A DNA stretch of 64,000 bases, from the NCBI RefSeq assembly GCF_036046055.1, contig NZ_CP107939.1, forward strand, positions 8,246,001-8,310,000, given 5' to 3'. Below, in pieces: positions 9,335 to 17,918 of this stretch. The notes beneath the pieces are model-generated. The model ran no database searches. It had not been told where the DNA came from and worked only from the letters and a program-made list of their open reading frames with translations. Within the stretch, counting starts at the first letter, position 1. The number at the start of each line of letters is the position of its first letter. The DNA comes from Nocardia sp. NBC_00403. GTDB taxonomy: Bacteria; Actinomycetota; Actinomycetes; Mycobacteriales; Mycobacteriaceae. A program made the translations under genes and the position numbers.

Positions 9335-9365
9335 ACTGTAAGACCTCGACCTAAGTAGAGGTCAA
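9335..9365 (-). promoter_or_regulatory. MerR/SoxR-type promoter with 19-base spacer and dyad
   Basis: On the minus strand TTGACC (9365-9360) and TACAGT (9340-9335) are separated by exactly 19 bases. An 18-base dyad fills the spacer (9344-9361, half-sites CCTCTACTT and CCTCGACCT). Over-long spacers with a central dyad are the hallmark of promoters activated by MerR-family proteins, and the CCTC...GAGG arms resemble SoxR boxes. It drives the PPOX gene starting at 9328. No MerR gene is adjacent. Confidence 0.7.
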
Positions 9366-9372
9366 TACCGAA

Positions 9373-9669
9373 ATGCCCCCGGTTCACCCGCTGGACCTGC
9401 TCGACGACGACACCGATATCGCGAGCATGTCCGCAAGTGTGGGTCTGTCGGCCCGGCGCCCGCGGCAACTGTCGGTCCAGACGATCGGCGGACCGCTGAC
9501 CGCACTGCGGCGCTGGCATCGGCTGCGCGAGGCCGGACTACAACTGCCCTTCCGCCCGGCCGCCGAGGTGGCCGCGCACGCCGGGTTCGCCGATCAGCCG
9601 CACCTGATCCACACCATGGTCGCGCTGTGGGGACGCACCCCCGGGTCGTCGGAGGCCCGATTGGCCTGA
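9373..9669 (+). pseudogene. AraC-type helix-turn-helix remnant or truncated regulator
   Basis: The 98-residue frame resembles only the C-terminal DNA-binding domain of AraC/XylS regulators: a first HTH (DIASMSASVGLSARRPRQLSVQTIGGP), a linker helix (ALRRWHRLREAG) and a second HTH ending AAHAGFADQPHLIHTMVALWGRTPG. A stop codon lies 18 bases upstream of the ATG, and no N-terminal ligand-binding domain is encoded there. The first HTH deviates from the usual (S.RxLxRxF) pattern. It may be a 5'-deleted gene or a minimal one-domain regulator. It overlaps the region of the divergent MerR-type promoter. Confidence 0.5.
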
Positions 9670-9683
9670 GGCGTAGACGGCGC

Positions 9684-11111
9684 TCACCCGAGCAGTTTCT
9701 TCTGCACCTTGCCCATGGCATTGCGCGGGAGCGCCGCCACCACGCGGACCTCGCGTGGCCGCTTGTGCACCGAAAGCTGCTCGGCCACGTGCTCGATGAG
9801 CGCCTTCTCGATAGAATCCGTTGCCGCGCTGCGCAGTACGACATAGGCGACGATACGCTGACCGAGGTCGGCGTCAGGGAGTCCGACGACGGCGGCCTCC
9901 GCGACCTCGGGATGCCCGAGCAGCGCGGTCTCCACTTCGCCCGCGCCGATGCGGTAGCCGCCGGACTTGATGAGGTCGACCGATTCCCGGCCGACGATGC
10001 GGTGGAAGCCGTCGGCGTCGATGGCCGCGACGTCGCCGGTCTTGAACCAGCCGTCGGCGGTCCAGCATTCGGCGGTCGCCTCGGGCCGGTCGAGGTAGCC
10101 GTCGAAGACCATCGGCCCCTGCACCTGGAGCCCGCCGATGCTTTCGCCGTCGTGCGGGACGGGCACACCCGATTCGTCACGGATTCGGGTTCGCACGCCC
10201 GCGACCGGGACGCCGACCCAACCGGGTCGGCGCTCGCCGTCGGCCCGCGTGGACAGCGTGATCATTGTTTCGCTCATGCCGTACCGTTCGATCGGTGCGT
10301 GGCCGGTGAGCTCGCGCAGCCGCTCGAACACCGGCACCGGCAATGGCGCACTGCCGGAGACGAGCAGGCGTGCCTTCGCCAATTGCCGTGCGGCATCAGG
10401 ATCCTCGGCGATGCGAGACCACACCGTCGGTACACCGAAGTACAGCGTGCCCGGCGCGTCCGCGTATGCCTGCGGGGTCGGCTTGCCGGTGTGGATCAGC
10501 GGGCTGCCCACGCGCAGTGGGCCCAGCACCCCGAGTATCAGTCCGTGCACGTGGAACAGCGGAAGCCCGTGCACCAGAACGTCGTTCGCGGTCCACGACC
10601 AGGCGTCGGCGAGGGCATCGAGCCCGGCCGCAATGGCGGCGCGGCTGAGCACAACACCCTTGGGGAGGCCGGTCGTCCCTGAGGTGTAGAGCACGAATGC
10701 CGCTGCGGCAGGATCGGGTTCGGGGTAGGTGTGCCACGAGCGGGCATGGACGCGGACCGGGACCACCGGCAGCATCGTCCCCGCAGGCGCCTCCCCCAGC
10801 CACGCCTGGGCTCCCGAATCGTTCAGCATGTGCTCGAGCTCGGCGATCCCGGCGTCCGGTGGCACCGGAACGACGGTGACCCCGGCGATGAGGCAGCCGA
10901 CCACCGCGAGCACGGTGCCGATGGTCGGCTTGGCCAGCACCGCGACTCGCTCCGCACGGGCGATACGTTCGGCCACCGAGGTCGCCGCACCGAGTAGGTC
11001 GCTGCGTGACAGCGTCACGCCGTCGATAGTGACCGCATCGGGGATGTCCTCCCCGGCGGCGACCGCGAGCGGATTCAGGGACCGAAGCAGCAGGGGCGCA
11101 CCGAACGACAT
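9684..11111 (-). CDS. fadD36: Acyl-CoA synthetase FadD36-like (malonyl/fatty acyl-CoA ligase family)
   Basis: A compact 475-residue ANL-superfamily enzyme. The P-loop is AFVLYTSGTTGLPKGV, the AMP motif is IERYGMSETMI, the hinge is GWFKTGDVAAIDADGFHRIVGR, and the catalytic lysine lies in the terminal LPRNAMGKVQKKLL. Size and motifs match FadD36 (Rv1193) and bacterial malonyl-CoA synthetases; the acyl substrate cannot be fixed from sequence. The ATG at 11111 is followed on the other side by the accessory MpaB island, so fadD36 marks the edge of the conserved core here. Confidence 0.9.
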   Translation of the reverse strand: MSFGAPLLLRSLNPLAVAAGEDIPDAVTIDGVTLSRSDLLGAATSVAERIARAERVAVLAKPTIGTVLAVVGCLIAGVTVVPVPPDAGIAELEHMLNDSGAQAWLGEAPAGTMLPVVPVRVHARSWHTYPEPDPAAAAFVLYTSGTTGLPKGVVLSRAAIAAGLDALADAWSWTANDVLVHGLPLFHVHGLILGVLGPLRVGSPLIHTGKPTPQAYADAPGTLYFGVPTVWSRIAEDPDAARQLAKARLLVSGSAPLPVPVFERLRELTGHAPIERYGMSETMITLSTRADGERRPGWVGVPVAGVRTRIRDESGVPVPHDGESIGGLQVQGPMVFDGYLDRPEATAECWTADGWFKTGDVAAIDADGFHRIVGRESVDLIKSGGYRIGAGEVETALLGHPEVAEAAVVGLPDADLGQRIVAYVVLRSAATDSIEKALIEHVAEQLSVHKRPREVRVVAALPRNAMGKVQKKLLG

Positions 11112-11222
11112 TCGCTCACGCTACTTCGGCGGCGCACGAACCTGTCGCACCGCCCGAGGCGTGGCCGCGCCGATCACAGCTCGATGAACCTGCGCGCGGC
11201 TGTTGACACGCCCATGAGGCAG

Positions 11223-11249
11223 TGAGAACGTTGATCCATATCCTTCTCA
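11223..11249. promoter_or_regulatory. 27-bp dyad, operator-like site 1 (before MpaB-like gene 1)
   Basis: The site begins TGAGAACGTT and ends CCTTCTCA, total 27 bases, and ends 21 bases before the ATG at 11271. A TTGACA hexamer lies 20 bases upstream of its start (11203-11208). Sites of identical length and the same end sequences occur at 13272 and 14269. It may be a dimeric-regulator operator, or part of a conserved promoter with an unusual -10. Confidence 0.65.
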
Positions 11250-11270
11250 GCAACGAGAACGGGGTCGATG

Positions 11271-12125
11271 ATGACCAGCCCGCTTGGCGCACCCACCCAC
11301 CCGTCGACGCAGCCCGAGGAGTTCGACGTCGGGCAGTATCTCGACGGGTCCGCCGCGTTCTTCGGCGCCGCCGCGAACGTCATCATGCAGCTCAGCACGC
11401 GACCGGTCGGCTATGGCGTAGTCGAGAGCACCGTCGACAGCGGCAAGATCATGCTGCACCCGATCAAACGGACCAGAACCACGCTCACCTACCTCGCCGT
11501 CGCCATGCTCGGCGATGACGACGAGCGCGCGGCCTATCGCGACGCCATCAACCGCTCGCACAAACCGGTGCGCTCGACCGCGAACAGCCCGGTGAAGTAC
11601 AACGCCTTCGACCCGAAACTGCAGTTGTGGGTGGCCGCCTGCCTGTATTGGGGGGCTCGCGACCTCTACGAGCGCATGCACGGCCCGATGGACGACACTG
11701 TCGCCGACGCGTTCTATCGGCACGCCGAACGACTGGGCAGCACGTTGCAGATGCGTTCGGACCTGTGGCCCGCCGACCGGTCCGCGTTCGATTCCTACTG
11801 GACCGAGAACTTGGCGAAGACGACCATCGATCCCCCGATCCGCGAATACTTCTGGGAGATCGTCGATCTGAAGATGTTCCCGCGCCCGGTGCAGCTGACC
11901 TTCGGCCGATTGCACCGCTGGGTGACCACCGGACTACTGCCCCCACATCTGCGCACTGAAATGGGTATGACCTGGAGTGCGCGCGACGACATAGCGCTGG
12001 CCAGGCTGCTGCACACGGTCGGCGCCATCGAAGGCCGAATGCCGAAGCAGATCAAGACTTTTCCGGTCAACGCCTTCCTATGGGACATGCGCATCCGGCG
12101 ACGGCTCGGCCTGCGCCTGGCCTGA
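11271..12125 (+). CDS. MpaB-like oxygenase-family protein (DUF2236), paralogue 1
   Basis: A 284-residue, all-helical protein of the DUF2236 / MpaB / rubber-oxygenase (Lcp) family, probably a haem or metal-dependent oxygenase. The segment [15 protein letters not shown] holds the R-x-x-x-T pair common to the family. The later motif reads [19 protein letters not shown], where many family members have a His (WVHAT). No signal peptide is seen. Two paralogues lie downstream at 13348 and 14339. An ATGATG pair begins at 11268; I chose the second ATG because the paralogues begin MTAPL. The gene converges on a TetR gene across an array of 68-bp repeats. Confidence 0.87.
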   Translation: MTSPLGAPTHPSTQPEEFDVGQYLDGSAAFFGAAANVIMQLSTRPVGYGVVESTVDSGKIMLHPIKRTRTTLTYLAVAMLGDDDERAAYRDAINRSHKPVRSTANSPVKYNAFDPKLQLWVAACLYWGARDLYERMHGPMDDTVADAFYRHAERLGSTLQMRSDLWPADRSAFDSYWTENLAKTTIDPPIREYFWEIVDLKMFPRPVQLTFGRLHRWVTTGLLPPHLRTEMGMTWSARDDIALARLLHTVGAIEGRMPKQIKTFPVNAFLWDMRIRRRLGLRLA

Positions 12126-12146
12126 GTCCCGGGTGGCCGGACGATC

Positions 12147-12517
12147 TAGGCGGCTGCCTCGCCTTCGCTCGGCCCGGCGCGGGCTGCGGTCGGACTACAT
12201 CCGGCTGCGCCTATTAGGCGGCTGCCTCGCCTTCGCTCGGCCCGGCGCGGGCTGCGGTCGGACTACATCCGGCTGCGCCTATTAGGCGGCTGCCTCGCCT
12301 TCGCTCGGCCCGGCGCGGGCTGCGGTCGGACTACATCCGGCTGCGCCTATTAGGCGGCTGCCTCGCCTTCGCTCGGCCCGGCGCGGGCTGCGGTCGGACT
12401 ACGCCCGGCTGCGCCTATTAGGCGGCTGCCTCGCATTCGCTCGGCCCGGCGCGGGCTGCGGTCGCCTCGCATTCGCTCGGCCCGGCGCGGCTGTCGGCGG
12501 ACTTCGTCCGACAGGCC
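12147..12517. repeat. Array of 68-bp GC-rich tandem repeats with terminal hairpin
   Basis: Four near-identical 68-base units start at 12147, 12215, 12283 and 12351; shortened copies run from 12419 to about 12490. Each unit starts TAGGCGGCTGCCTCGCC. Unit junctions form the inverted repeat CGCCTA-T-TAGGCG. The array ends in a hairpin (about 12489-12516; arms CTGTCGG/CCGACAG) that could terminate transcription from both sides, as the MpaB-like gene and the TetR gene converge here. The units have no intervening unique spacers, so this is not CRISPR. Related units recur at 41360-41557 and 50206-50264. Confidence 0.9.
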
Positions 12518-12518
12518 A

Positions 12519-13151
12519 TCAGGTGACACGGAACGAGACTACGACGTGGTCGCGCGCGAACTTCCGCGCCGCCACATCGTCACCCAGCGGAATGACCGTC
12601 TGCGGCGTGAGCGCCAGCGAAACCGCCGTCCGCGCAATCATTTCGGCGAGCGGCTCCGGGTCATAGTCGGGCAGCTTGCCTTCGCCCTGGAGCCGGGTGA
12701 TGAATTCGGCGAGATAGTCGCGACCCATTTCGATGACCGGAGCACCCTTGACCGTGAGGTACGGCAGCACGATCTCCGGCTCGGTCTTCAGCAGCCGGTC
12801 CAGTAATTTGTTGCCGCGCAACCCATTCAGGAAGGCGACGAACAGCTCGACGATCTGATCCTCGGCGCTCGCGTCCCGATCGACCTGCCGCTGCAGGGTG
12901 GCGTCCACCTCGTCGATGAACTGACGCGCTTGGCGCAACCCGACCGCTTGGATGAGATCGGACTTGCTGGCAAAACGCCGATAGAGGGTCGCGAGCGAGA
13001 GCCCGCAGCGCCGGGCTACCTCGACCATGCTGGTGCGCTTGATGCCGAAATCAAGGAATGCCAGCAGGGCGGCGTCGAGCACCCGCGCTTGATTGCGGTC
13101 CTCGGGGCCGGTACTGCGCACCAACGCCAACAGTCTGGTCAGCCTCGCCAT
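12519..13151 (-). CDS. TetR/AcrR family transcriptional regulator
   Basis: A 210-residue one-component regulator. The N-terminal HTH (RVLDAALLAFLDFGIKRTSMVEVARRCGLSLATLYRRFASKSDLIQAV, about residues 23-70) is classical; the C-terminal ligand-binding domain is about 130 residues with no recognised ligand. I took ATG 13151 (MARLTRLL), preceded by a G-rich ribosome site, over an upstream start that adds MQCCWCH. It lies between MpaB-like genes 1 and 2, is transcribed away from gene 2, and is the obvious candidate to bind the 27-bp dyads, including the one in its own upstream region. Confidence 0.88.
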   Translation of the reverse strand: MARLTRLLALVRSTGPEDRNQARVLDAALLAFLDFGIKRTSMVEVARRCGLSLATLYRRFASKSDLIQAVGLRQARQFIDEVDATLQRQVDRDASAEDQIVELFVAFLNGLRGNKLLDRLLKTEPEIVLPYLTVKGAPVIEMGRDYLAEFITRLQGEGKLPDYDPEPLAEMIARTAVSLALTPQTVIPLGDDVAARKFARDHVVVSFRVT

Positions 13152-13271
13152 GTCCCCACCCCTATCCACGTCGGTGAAACGATGACACCAACAGCATTGC
13201 ATGCCATCATCGGCGATTGGGTACTAACTCGTCATCGCGCGCGGGCAGTGATCGACACCACGTCGAGGCAA

Positions 13272-13298
13272 TGAGAAGGTTTAAGACAAATCTTTTCA
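13272..13298. promoter_or_regulatory. 27-bp dyad, operator-like site 2 (between TetR and MpaB-like gene 2)
   Basis: The site begins TGAGAAGGTTT and ends AAATCTTTTCA, 27 bases; this copy is the most symmetrical. It sits 49 bases before the ATG of MpaB-like gene 2 and 121 bases upstream of the divergent TetR start, so it could serve both. TCGACA lies 20 bases upstream of the site (13252), matching the position of TTGACA before sites 1 and 3. Confidence 0.65.
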
Positions 13299-13347
13299 TA
13301 AGTTCGCTCGCAGCAGTGCGGATGGACACAGAAAGACGAGGTCAACA

Positions 13348-14229
13348 ATGACCGCCCCCTTGCGCAACGACGGCCACGGGTCGGACCCGGATCGCGCCCG
13401 ATCGTCGGTTCCGCCATTCACTCCAAAGACCATCGGCGCACACCTGGACGGCATCGCCGCCTTTCTCGGCGGCACCGCCAACGTGATCATGCAGCTGAGC
13501 CTGCGCCCCGTCGGGCGCGGCGTACTGGAGAGCACGGTCGACAGCGGCAAGGTCACGCTGCACCCGATCAAACGCCTGCGCACCACCCTGAGCTATCTCG
13601 CCGTCGCACTCATGGGCACCGACGAGGAACGCGCACGCTATCGGGCCGCAATCGACGAATCGCATCGACCGGTCCGGTCGGGCGCGTCGAGCCCGGTGGC
13701 ATACAACGCCTTCGACCCGACGCTGCAACTCTGGGTGGCCGCCAGCCTCTACTGGGGCATCGACGATCTCTACACGCGCATGCGCGGGCCGATGGATCCC
13801 GACACCGCCGAGGCGTTCTATCAATACTGCGCCCGACTCGGCACCACGCTGCAGCTGCGGCCGGAAATGTGGCCGGCCAACCGCTCGGCATTTCAGAAGT
13901 ACTGGGACGAGAACCTGGCCACCCGCTCGATCGAGCCCGAGCTGCGCGACTATTTCAACGACCTGATCGATCTGAAGATGATGCCGCGACCGGTTCAGCG
14001 CAGCTTCGCCGGACTGCAGCGCTTCCTCGTCGCGGGCCTGCTACCGCAGCACCTGCGCGACGAGATGCACCTGACCTGGTCCGACCGTGATCAGCGCCGA
14101 TTCGACCGGTTGCTGCGGGGGATCTCGGCGGTACAGACCCGACTGCCGAAGCCGGCACGGCTGTTCCCACTGAACATCTACCTCTACGACCTGCGCAGAC
14201 GGATGCGCCGAGGCACACCACTGGTATGA
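13348..14229 (+). CDS. MpaB-like oxygenase-family protein (DUF2236), paralogue 2
   Basis: A 293-residue paralogue of the genes at 11271 and 14339. The shared blocks are [56 protein letters not shown] and RPVQRSFAGLQRFLVAGLLP. As in its siblings, the position often occupied by His in WVHAT is Ala. The ATG at 13348 follows GACGAGGTCAAC, a leader segment nearly identical to that of paralogue 3 (GACGAGGCCAAC), so leader and coding sequence were duplicated together. The terminal R-F-x-x-N-I-Y-L-Y-D block suggests an intact protein. Confidence 0.87.
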   Translation: MTAPLRNDGHGSDPDRARSSVPPFTPKTIGAHLDGIAAFLGGTANVIMQLSLRPVGRGVLESTVDSGKVTLHPIKRLRTTLSYLAVALMGTDEERARYRAAIDESHRPVRSGASSPVAYNAFDPTLQLWVAASLYWGIDDLYTRMRGPMDPDTAEAFYQYCARLGTTLQLRPEMWPANRSAFQKYWDENLATRSIEPELRDYFNDLIDLKMMPRPVQRSFAGLQRFLVAGLLPQHLRDEMHLTWSDRDQRRFDRLLRGISAVQTRLPKPARLFPLNIYLYDLRRRMRRGTPLV

Positions 14230-14268
14230 GACCACCCGGACTACCGATTGACACTCTCCGCGAGTCGA

Positions 14269-14295
14269 TGAGAAGGTGAGCACTCAAAGCTCTCA
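14269..14295. promoter_or_regulatory. 27-bp dyad, operator-like site 3 (before MpaB-like gene 3)
   Basis: The site begins TGAGAAGGTGAG and ends AAAGCTCTCA, 27 bases, with TTGACA 21 bases upstream (14248-14253). It lies in the short gap between MpaB-like genes 2 and 3, indicating that gene 3 has its own promoter rather than relying on read-through. The arms are weaker than in site 2. Confidence 0.6.
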
Positions 14296-14338
14296 CCGTT
14301 CAACCATCGCACCACGATCAGGAAAGACGAGGCCAACG

Positions 14339-15208
14339 ATGACCGCGCCCCTTCCCGCAACGACGCCCGAACCGGCCCTGCGCTGCCGCTACGGCACGGC
14401 CGACGACTTCGCCGTCGACGAGATGTGGAGCGGCGTCGCGGCCTTTCTCGGGGGCACCGCAAACGTCATCATGCAGCTGAGCCTGAAGCCCGTCGCCTAC
14501 GGCGTCATGGACAGCACGGTCGAGACCGGCCGGGTCGATCTGCACCCATGGAAGCGACTGCGCACCACGCTCACCTATCTGGCGGTCGCGATGATGGGTA
14601 CCGAGGAGGACCGCGCGGTTTATCGAGAGGCCGTCAACCAGTCGCACCGCCCGATCCACTCCGAGCCGGGCGCGGCGGTCGAATACAACGCCTTCGACCC
14701 GAAACTGCAGCTGTGGGTGGCCGCCTGCCTCTACTGGGGCGTCGTCGATCTCGAGGAACGACTGCACGGCCCGATGGACGAGGACACCGCGGAGGTGTTC
14801 TATCAGTACGCCGCCCGGTTCGGGACCACGCTGCAGATGCGCAGGGAGATGTGGCCCGCCGACCGAAAGGCGTTCGCGGAGTACTGGAACACCAATCTGG
14901 CAACCAAGACCATCGACGCACGCACCCGCGCCTATTTCGACCATCTCATCGACCTGAAGATGGCCCCCCGGCCGCTGCGGGTCTTCGCACCGTTCCAGCG
15001 GTTCGTGGTCACCGCCCTACTGCCACCGCAGCTGCGCGACCAGATGCGCATGACCTGGACCGCACGGCACAACCGGCTCGCGGTCGCGCTGCTGGGCGCC
15101 ATCGGGGCCGTACACGGCCGACTTCCGAAGCAGGCCAGGCTCTTTCCGATGAATGCCTTTCTCTATGACATGCGCAGGCGGCATCGTCTCGGTAAGCCGC
15201 TGCTCTGA
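14339..15208 (+). CDS. MpaB-like oxygenase-family protein (DUF2236), paralogue 3
   Basis: A 289-residue member of the triplet. Conserved blocks are [58 protein letters not shown] and a C-terminal LFPMNAFLYDMRRRHRLGK. I chose ATG 14339 (MTAPLPATT) because it matches paralogue 2 and lies after site 3; the frame opens earlier at 14276, inside the dyad. Residue-level similarity to paralogue 1 in the central block suggests a duplication history of more than one step. It converges on putB. Confidence 0.87.
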   Translation: MTAPLPATTPEPALRCRYGTADDFAVDEMWSGVAAFLGGTANVIMQLSLKPVAYGVMDSTVETGRVDLHPWKRLRTTLTYLAVAMMGTEEDRAVYREAVNQSHRPIHSEPGAAVEYNAFDPKLQLWVAACLYWGVVDLEERLHGPMDEDTAEVFYQYAARFGTTLQMRREMWPADRKAFAEYWNTNLATKTIDARTRAYFDHLIDLKMAPRPLRVFAPFQRFVVTALLPPQLRDQMRMTWTARHNRLAVALLGAIGAVHGRLPKQARLFPMNAFLYDMRRRHRLGKPLL

Positions 15209-15252
15209 TCGACCGATCTCCCGCGGCGCGACCGAGTGACCCGAGCACTGCG

Positions 15253-16206
15253 TCAGGAATCACCGGCCAGCGCGCGGAGGAAGAACGCCAGGTTCGCCGG
15301 ACGCTCGGCAAGGCGGCGGGTGAGATAGCCGTACCACTGGTCGCCATAGGGCACATACACCCGCATCGCGGTGCCCGCGGCGGCCAACCGCCGCTGCTCG
15401 GCGTCGCGAATGCCGTACAGCATCTGCTGCTCGAATCGGCCTGTGCCCCGACCGGTTTCGGCAGCGAGCTGCTGGGCAGCGGTGATGAGCACCGGATCGT
15501 GTGAAGCCACCATCGGGTAACCGGCGCCGCGCATCAAGGTGTCGAGGCAGCGTAGGTAGGAGTCGGTGACCTCGGAAGCGCGTTGGAAGGCGACGGCACG
15601 CGGTTCACGATAAGCGCCCTTGCACAGCCGGATTCGCACCTCGGCACCCGACAGCTCCCGGCAGTCGGCCTCGGTGCGGTACAGGTAGGCCTGCAATACC
15701 GCTCCGAGCCAGGGAAATTCGGCACGCACGGCATGTACTGTCGCCAAGGTCGCATCGGTGGTGGTGTGGTCCTCGGCGTCGACGGTGACCCACACGCCCG
15801 CCTGCACGGCCTTGGCACACAGGATGCGCAGATTTTCGGTGGCGGTCGCGGGTCCGTCGTCCGGCAACGCCTGACCGAGCGCGGACAGTTTCACCGAAAC
15901 CTCGATCCGCGCGGCCGCGCCGCCGCTGCGGCCGTCGTCCAAGACCGCGAGATCATTGATCAACGAAAGATATTCCGCGAGCGTGGCATCCGCCTGAGCA
16001 CGGTCGGTGGTGTTCTCACCGAGGAAGTCGACACTGATCATCCGACCACTGCCCAGTAGTCCCCGCACCACCGGGATCAGCTCGTCGCGGGTTTCCCCGG
16101 TCACGAACCGACGCACGATGTTCGCCGTGACGGGAATCCCGGTGAGCATTCGCTTCATCCGCGGCGACCCCGCCACGGCGAGAATGGCAGGCCGCAGCGG
16201 ATTCAT
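15253..16206 (-). CDS. putB: Proline dehydrogenase
   Basis: A monofunctional FAD-dependent proline dehydrogenase of 317 residues, a beta/alpha barrel that oxidises proline to pyrroline-5-carboxylate. Characteristic segments are VTVDAEDHTTTDATL, VLQAYLYRTEAD, EVRIRLCKGAYREP and the C-terminal FEQQMLYGIR and RVYVPYGDQWYGYLTRRLAERP. It follows the P5C dehydrogenase gene by a few bases (stop at 16211), so both catabolic steps are co-transcribed. A GTG at 16209 directly precedes the chosen ATG, and both are served by GGAGG near 16214-16218. Confidence 0.94.
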   Translation of the reverse strand: MNPLRPAILAVAGSPRMKRMLTGIPVTANIVRRFVTGETRDELIPVVRGLLGSGRMISVDFLGENTTDRAQADATLAEYLSLINDLAVLDDGRSGGAAARIEVSVKLSALGQALPDDGPATATENLRILCAKAVQAGVWVTVDAEDHTTTDATLATVHAVRAEFPWLGAVLQAYLYRTEADCRELSGAEVRIRLCKGAYREPRAVAFQRASEVTDSYLRCLDTLMRGAGYPMVASHDPVLITAAQQLAAETGRGTGRFEQQMLYGIRDAEQRRLAAAGTAMRVYVPYGDQWYGYLTRRLAERPANLAFFLRALAGDS

Positions 16207-16210
16207 CACG

Positions 16211-17848
16211 CTACGCCTCCTCCATGTGCGGGTACCTATAGTCCGTCGGCGGCACGAAGGTCTCCTTGACGGTGCGCGGCGACACCCACCGCAGCAGGTT
16301 CAGTGGCGACCCGGCCTTGTCGTCGGTGCCGGAGGCGCGGGCGCCACCGAAGGGCTGCTGGCCGACCACCGCACCAGTGGGCTTGTCATTGACATAGAAA
16401 TTGCCCGCCGCGAATCGCAGTGCGGCGGAGGCCTGTTCGATGGCGTGCCGGTCCTGGGCGAACACCGCACCGGTCAGCGCGTAGGGCGCAGCCGATTCCA
16501 CCTCGGCGAGGATGGCCGGATAAGCCCCGGGTTCGGTGTCGTCGTAGACATGCACCGACAGGATCGGCCCGAAATATTCGGTGGCGAACGACTCGTCGCG
16601 CGGATCGTCCACCAGCAGCACCGTCGGCCGCACGAACCACCCTTCACTGTCGTCGTATGCACCGCCCGCCGGGATGGCGATCCCTGCCGCCCGTGCTCGC
16701 TCGATGGCGGCCACGTTCTTGTCATAGGCGCGTCGATCGATCAGCGCGCCACCGAAGTTCGACAGGTCGGTCACATCGCCGTAGGTCAGTTCCCTGGTCA
16801 GCGTCAGGAAGTCGTCACCCATCATGCGCCACACGGATCGGGCGATATACGCGCGTGAGGCGGCCGAACACTTCTGTCCCTGATACTCGTAGGCACCTCG
16901 AATCAGCGCGGTGCGCAATGCCTCCGGATCGGCAGACGGGTGCGCGACGATGAAGTCCTTGCCGCCGGTCTCACCGACCAGCCGCGGATACCCGTGGTAA
17001 CGGCCGATATTGGCGCCCACCTGTCCCCACAGGTGCTGAAAGGTCTTGGTGGATCCGGTGAAGTGGATGCCGGCCAGCCGCGGATCGGCCAGCGCCACTT
17101 CGGAGAGCTCGACGCCGCTGCCGGTCAGCATATTGATCACCCCAGGCGGCAGGCCCGCCGCCTCGAGCAGCCGCATCGTGTAGAACGCCGACAGTGTCTG
17201 CGCCGACGACGGTTTCCACACCACGGTATTGCCCATCAGCGCGGGCGCGGTCGGCAGATTCCCGGCGATCGCGGTGAAATTGAACGGGGTTATCGCGTAG
17301 ACGAAACCTTCCAGCGGCCGGTAGTCGAGCCGATTCCACACCCCCGCACTCGACTCCGGCTGCTGCTGCAGAATCCCGCGCGCGAATGCCACATTGAACC
17401 GCCAGAAGTCGACCAGTTCGCACGGCGCGTCGATCTCGGCCTGCTGGACCGTCTTCGACTGACCGAGCATGGTCGCGGCGGCGACGGTTTCCCGCCACGG
17501 CCCCGCGAGCAGATCGGCGGCTCGCAGGAAGATGGCGGCCCGCTCGTCGAACGGCAACCTGCGCCAGCCGGGCGCGGCGGCCATTGCCGCTTCGATCGCA
17601 CCGCGCGCTTCGGAGTGAGTGGTATCGGTATAGGTCCCCAGCACCTGGCGGTGTCGATGCGGCGCGACGATCGGGTGCCGCTGCCCGATGCCAGGTCGAT
17701 GTTTACCCCCGATCACCAGCGGCACATCCACGGAGTCCGCGGAGATCTCGGCGAGTTCGGCAACCAGCGACTCCCGCTCACGACTACCCGGTGCGTAGGA
17801 ATGCACCGGCTCATTGCCGGGGGTGGGGACAACCGTGACAGCGTCCAT
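16211..17848 (-). CDS. rocA: L-glutamate gamma-semialdehyde (pyrroline-5-carboxylate) dehydrogenase
   Basis: A 545-residue NAD-dependent aldehyde dehydrogenase, PutA-like class, converting P5C/glutamate semialdehyde to glutamate. The catalytic Cys lies in YEYQGQKCSAASRAY, the general-base Glu in LVGETGGKDF, and the N-terminal FVYAITPFNFTAIAGNLPTAPA and the C-terminal NDKPTGAVVGQQPFGGARASGTDDKAG are diagnostic. I chose ATG 17848 (MDAVTVVPTPGN); the longer open frame upstream is arginine-rich antisense of the kinase tail. It is first gene of the rocA-putB operon. Confidence 0.95.
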   Translation of the reverse strand: MDAVTVVPTPGNEPVHSYAPGSRERESLVAELAEISADSVDVPLVIGGKHRPGIGQRHPIVAPHRHRQVLGTYTDTTHSEARGAIEAAMAAAPGWRRLPFDERAAIFLRAADLLAGPWRETVAAATMLGQSKTVQQAEIDAPCELVDFWRFNVAFARGILQQQPESSAGVWNRLDYRPLEGFVYAITPFNFTAIAGNLPTAPALMGNTVVWKPSSAQTLSAFYTMRLLEAAGLPPGVINMLTGSGVELSEVALADPRLAGIHFTGSTKTFQHLWGQVGANIGRYHGYPRLVGETGGKDFIVAHPSADPEALRTALIRGAYEYQGQKCSAASRAYIARSVWRMMGDDFLTLTRELTYGDVTDLSNFGGALIDRRAYDKNVAAIERARAAGIAIPAGGAYDDSEGWFVRPTVLLVDDPRDESFATEYFGPILSVHVYDDTEPGAYPAILAEVESAAPYALTGAVFAQDRHAIEQASAALRFAAGNFYVNDKPTGAVVGQQPFGGARASGTDDKAGSPLNLLRWVSPRTVKETFVPPTDYRYPHMEEA

Positions 17849-17918
17849 AAACCAGGCTAACGCCGTTCGTCGATGATCGCGCGTGACCGCGAGCCGTGTC
17901 GGCGAGCCGCGATGGCCG

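Noticed and set aside
12147..12517. Tandem repeats considered as a CRISPR array
   Set aside because: Units abut without unique spacers, the period is 68 bases throughout and no cas gene is near.
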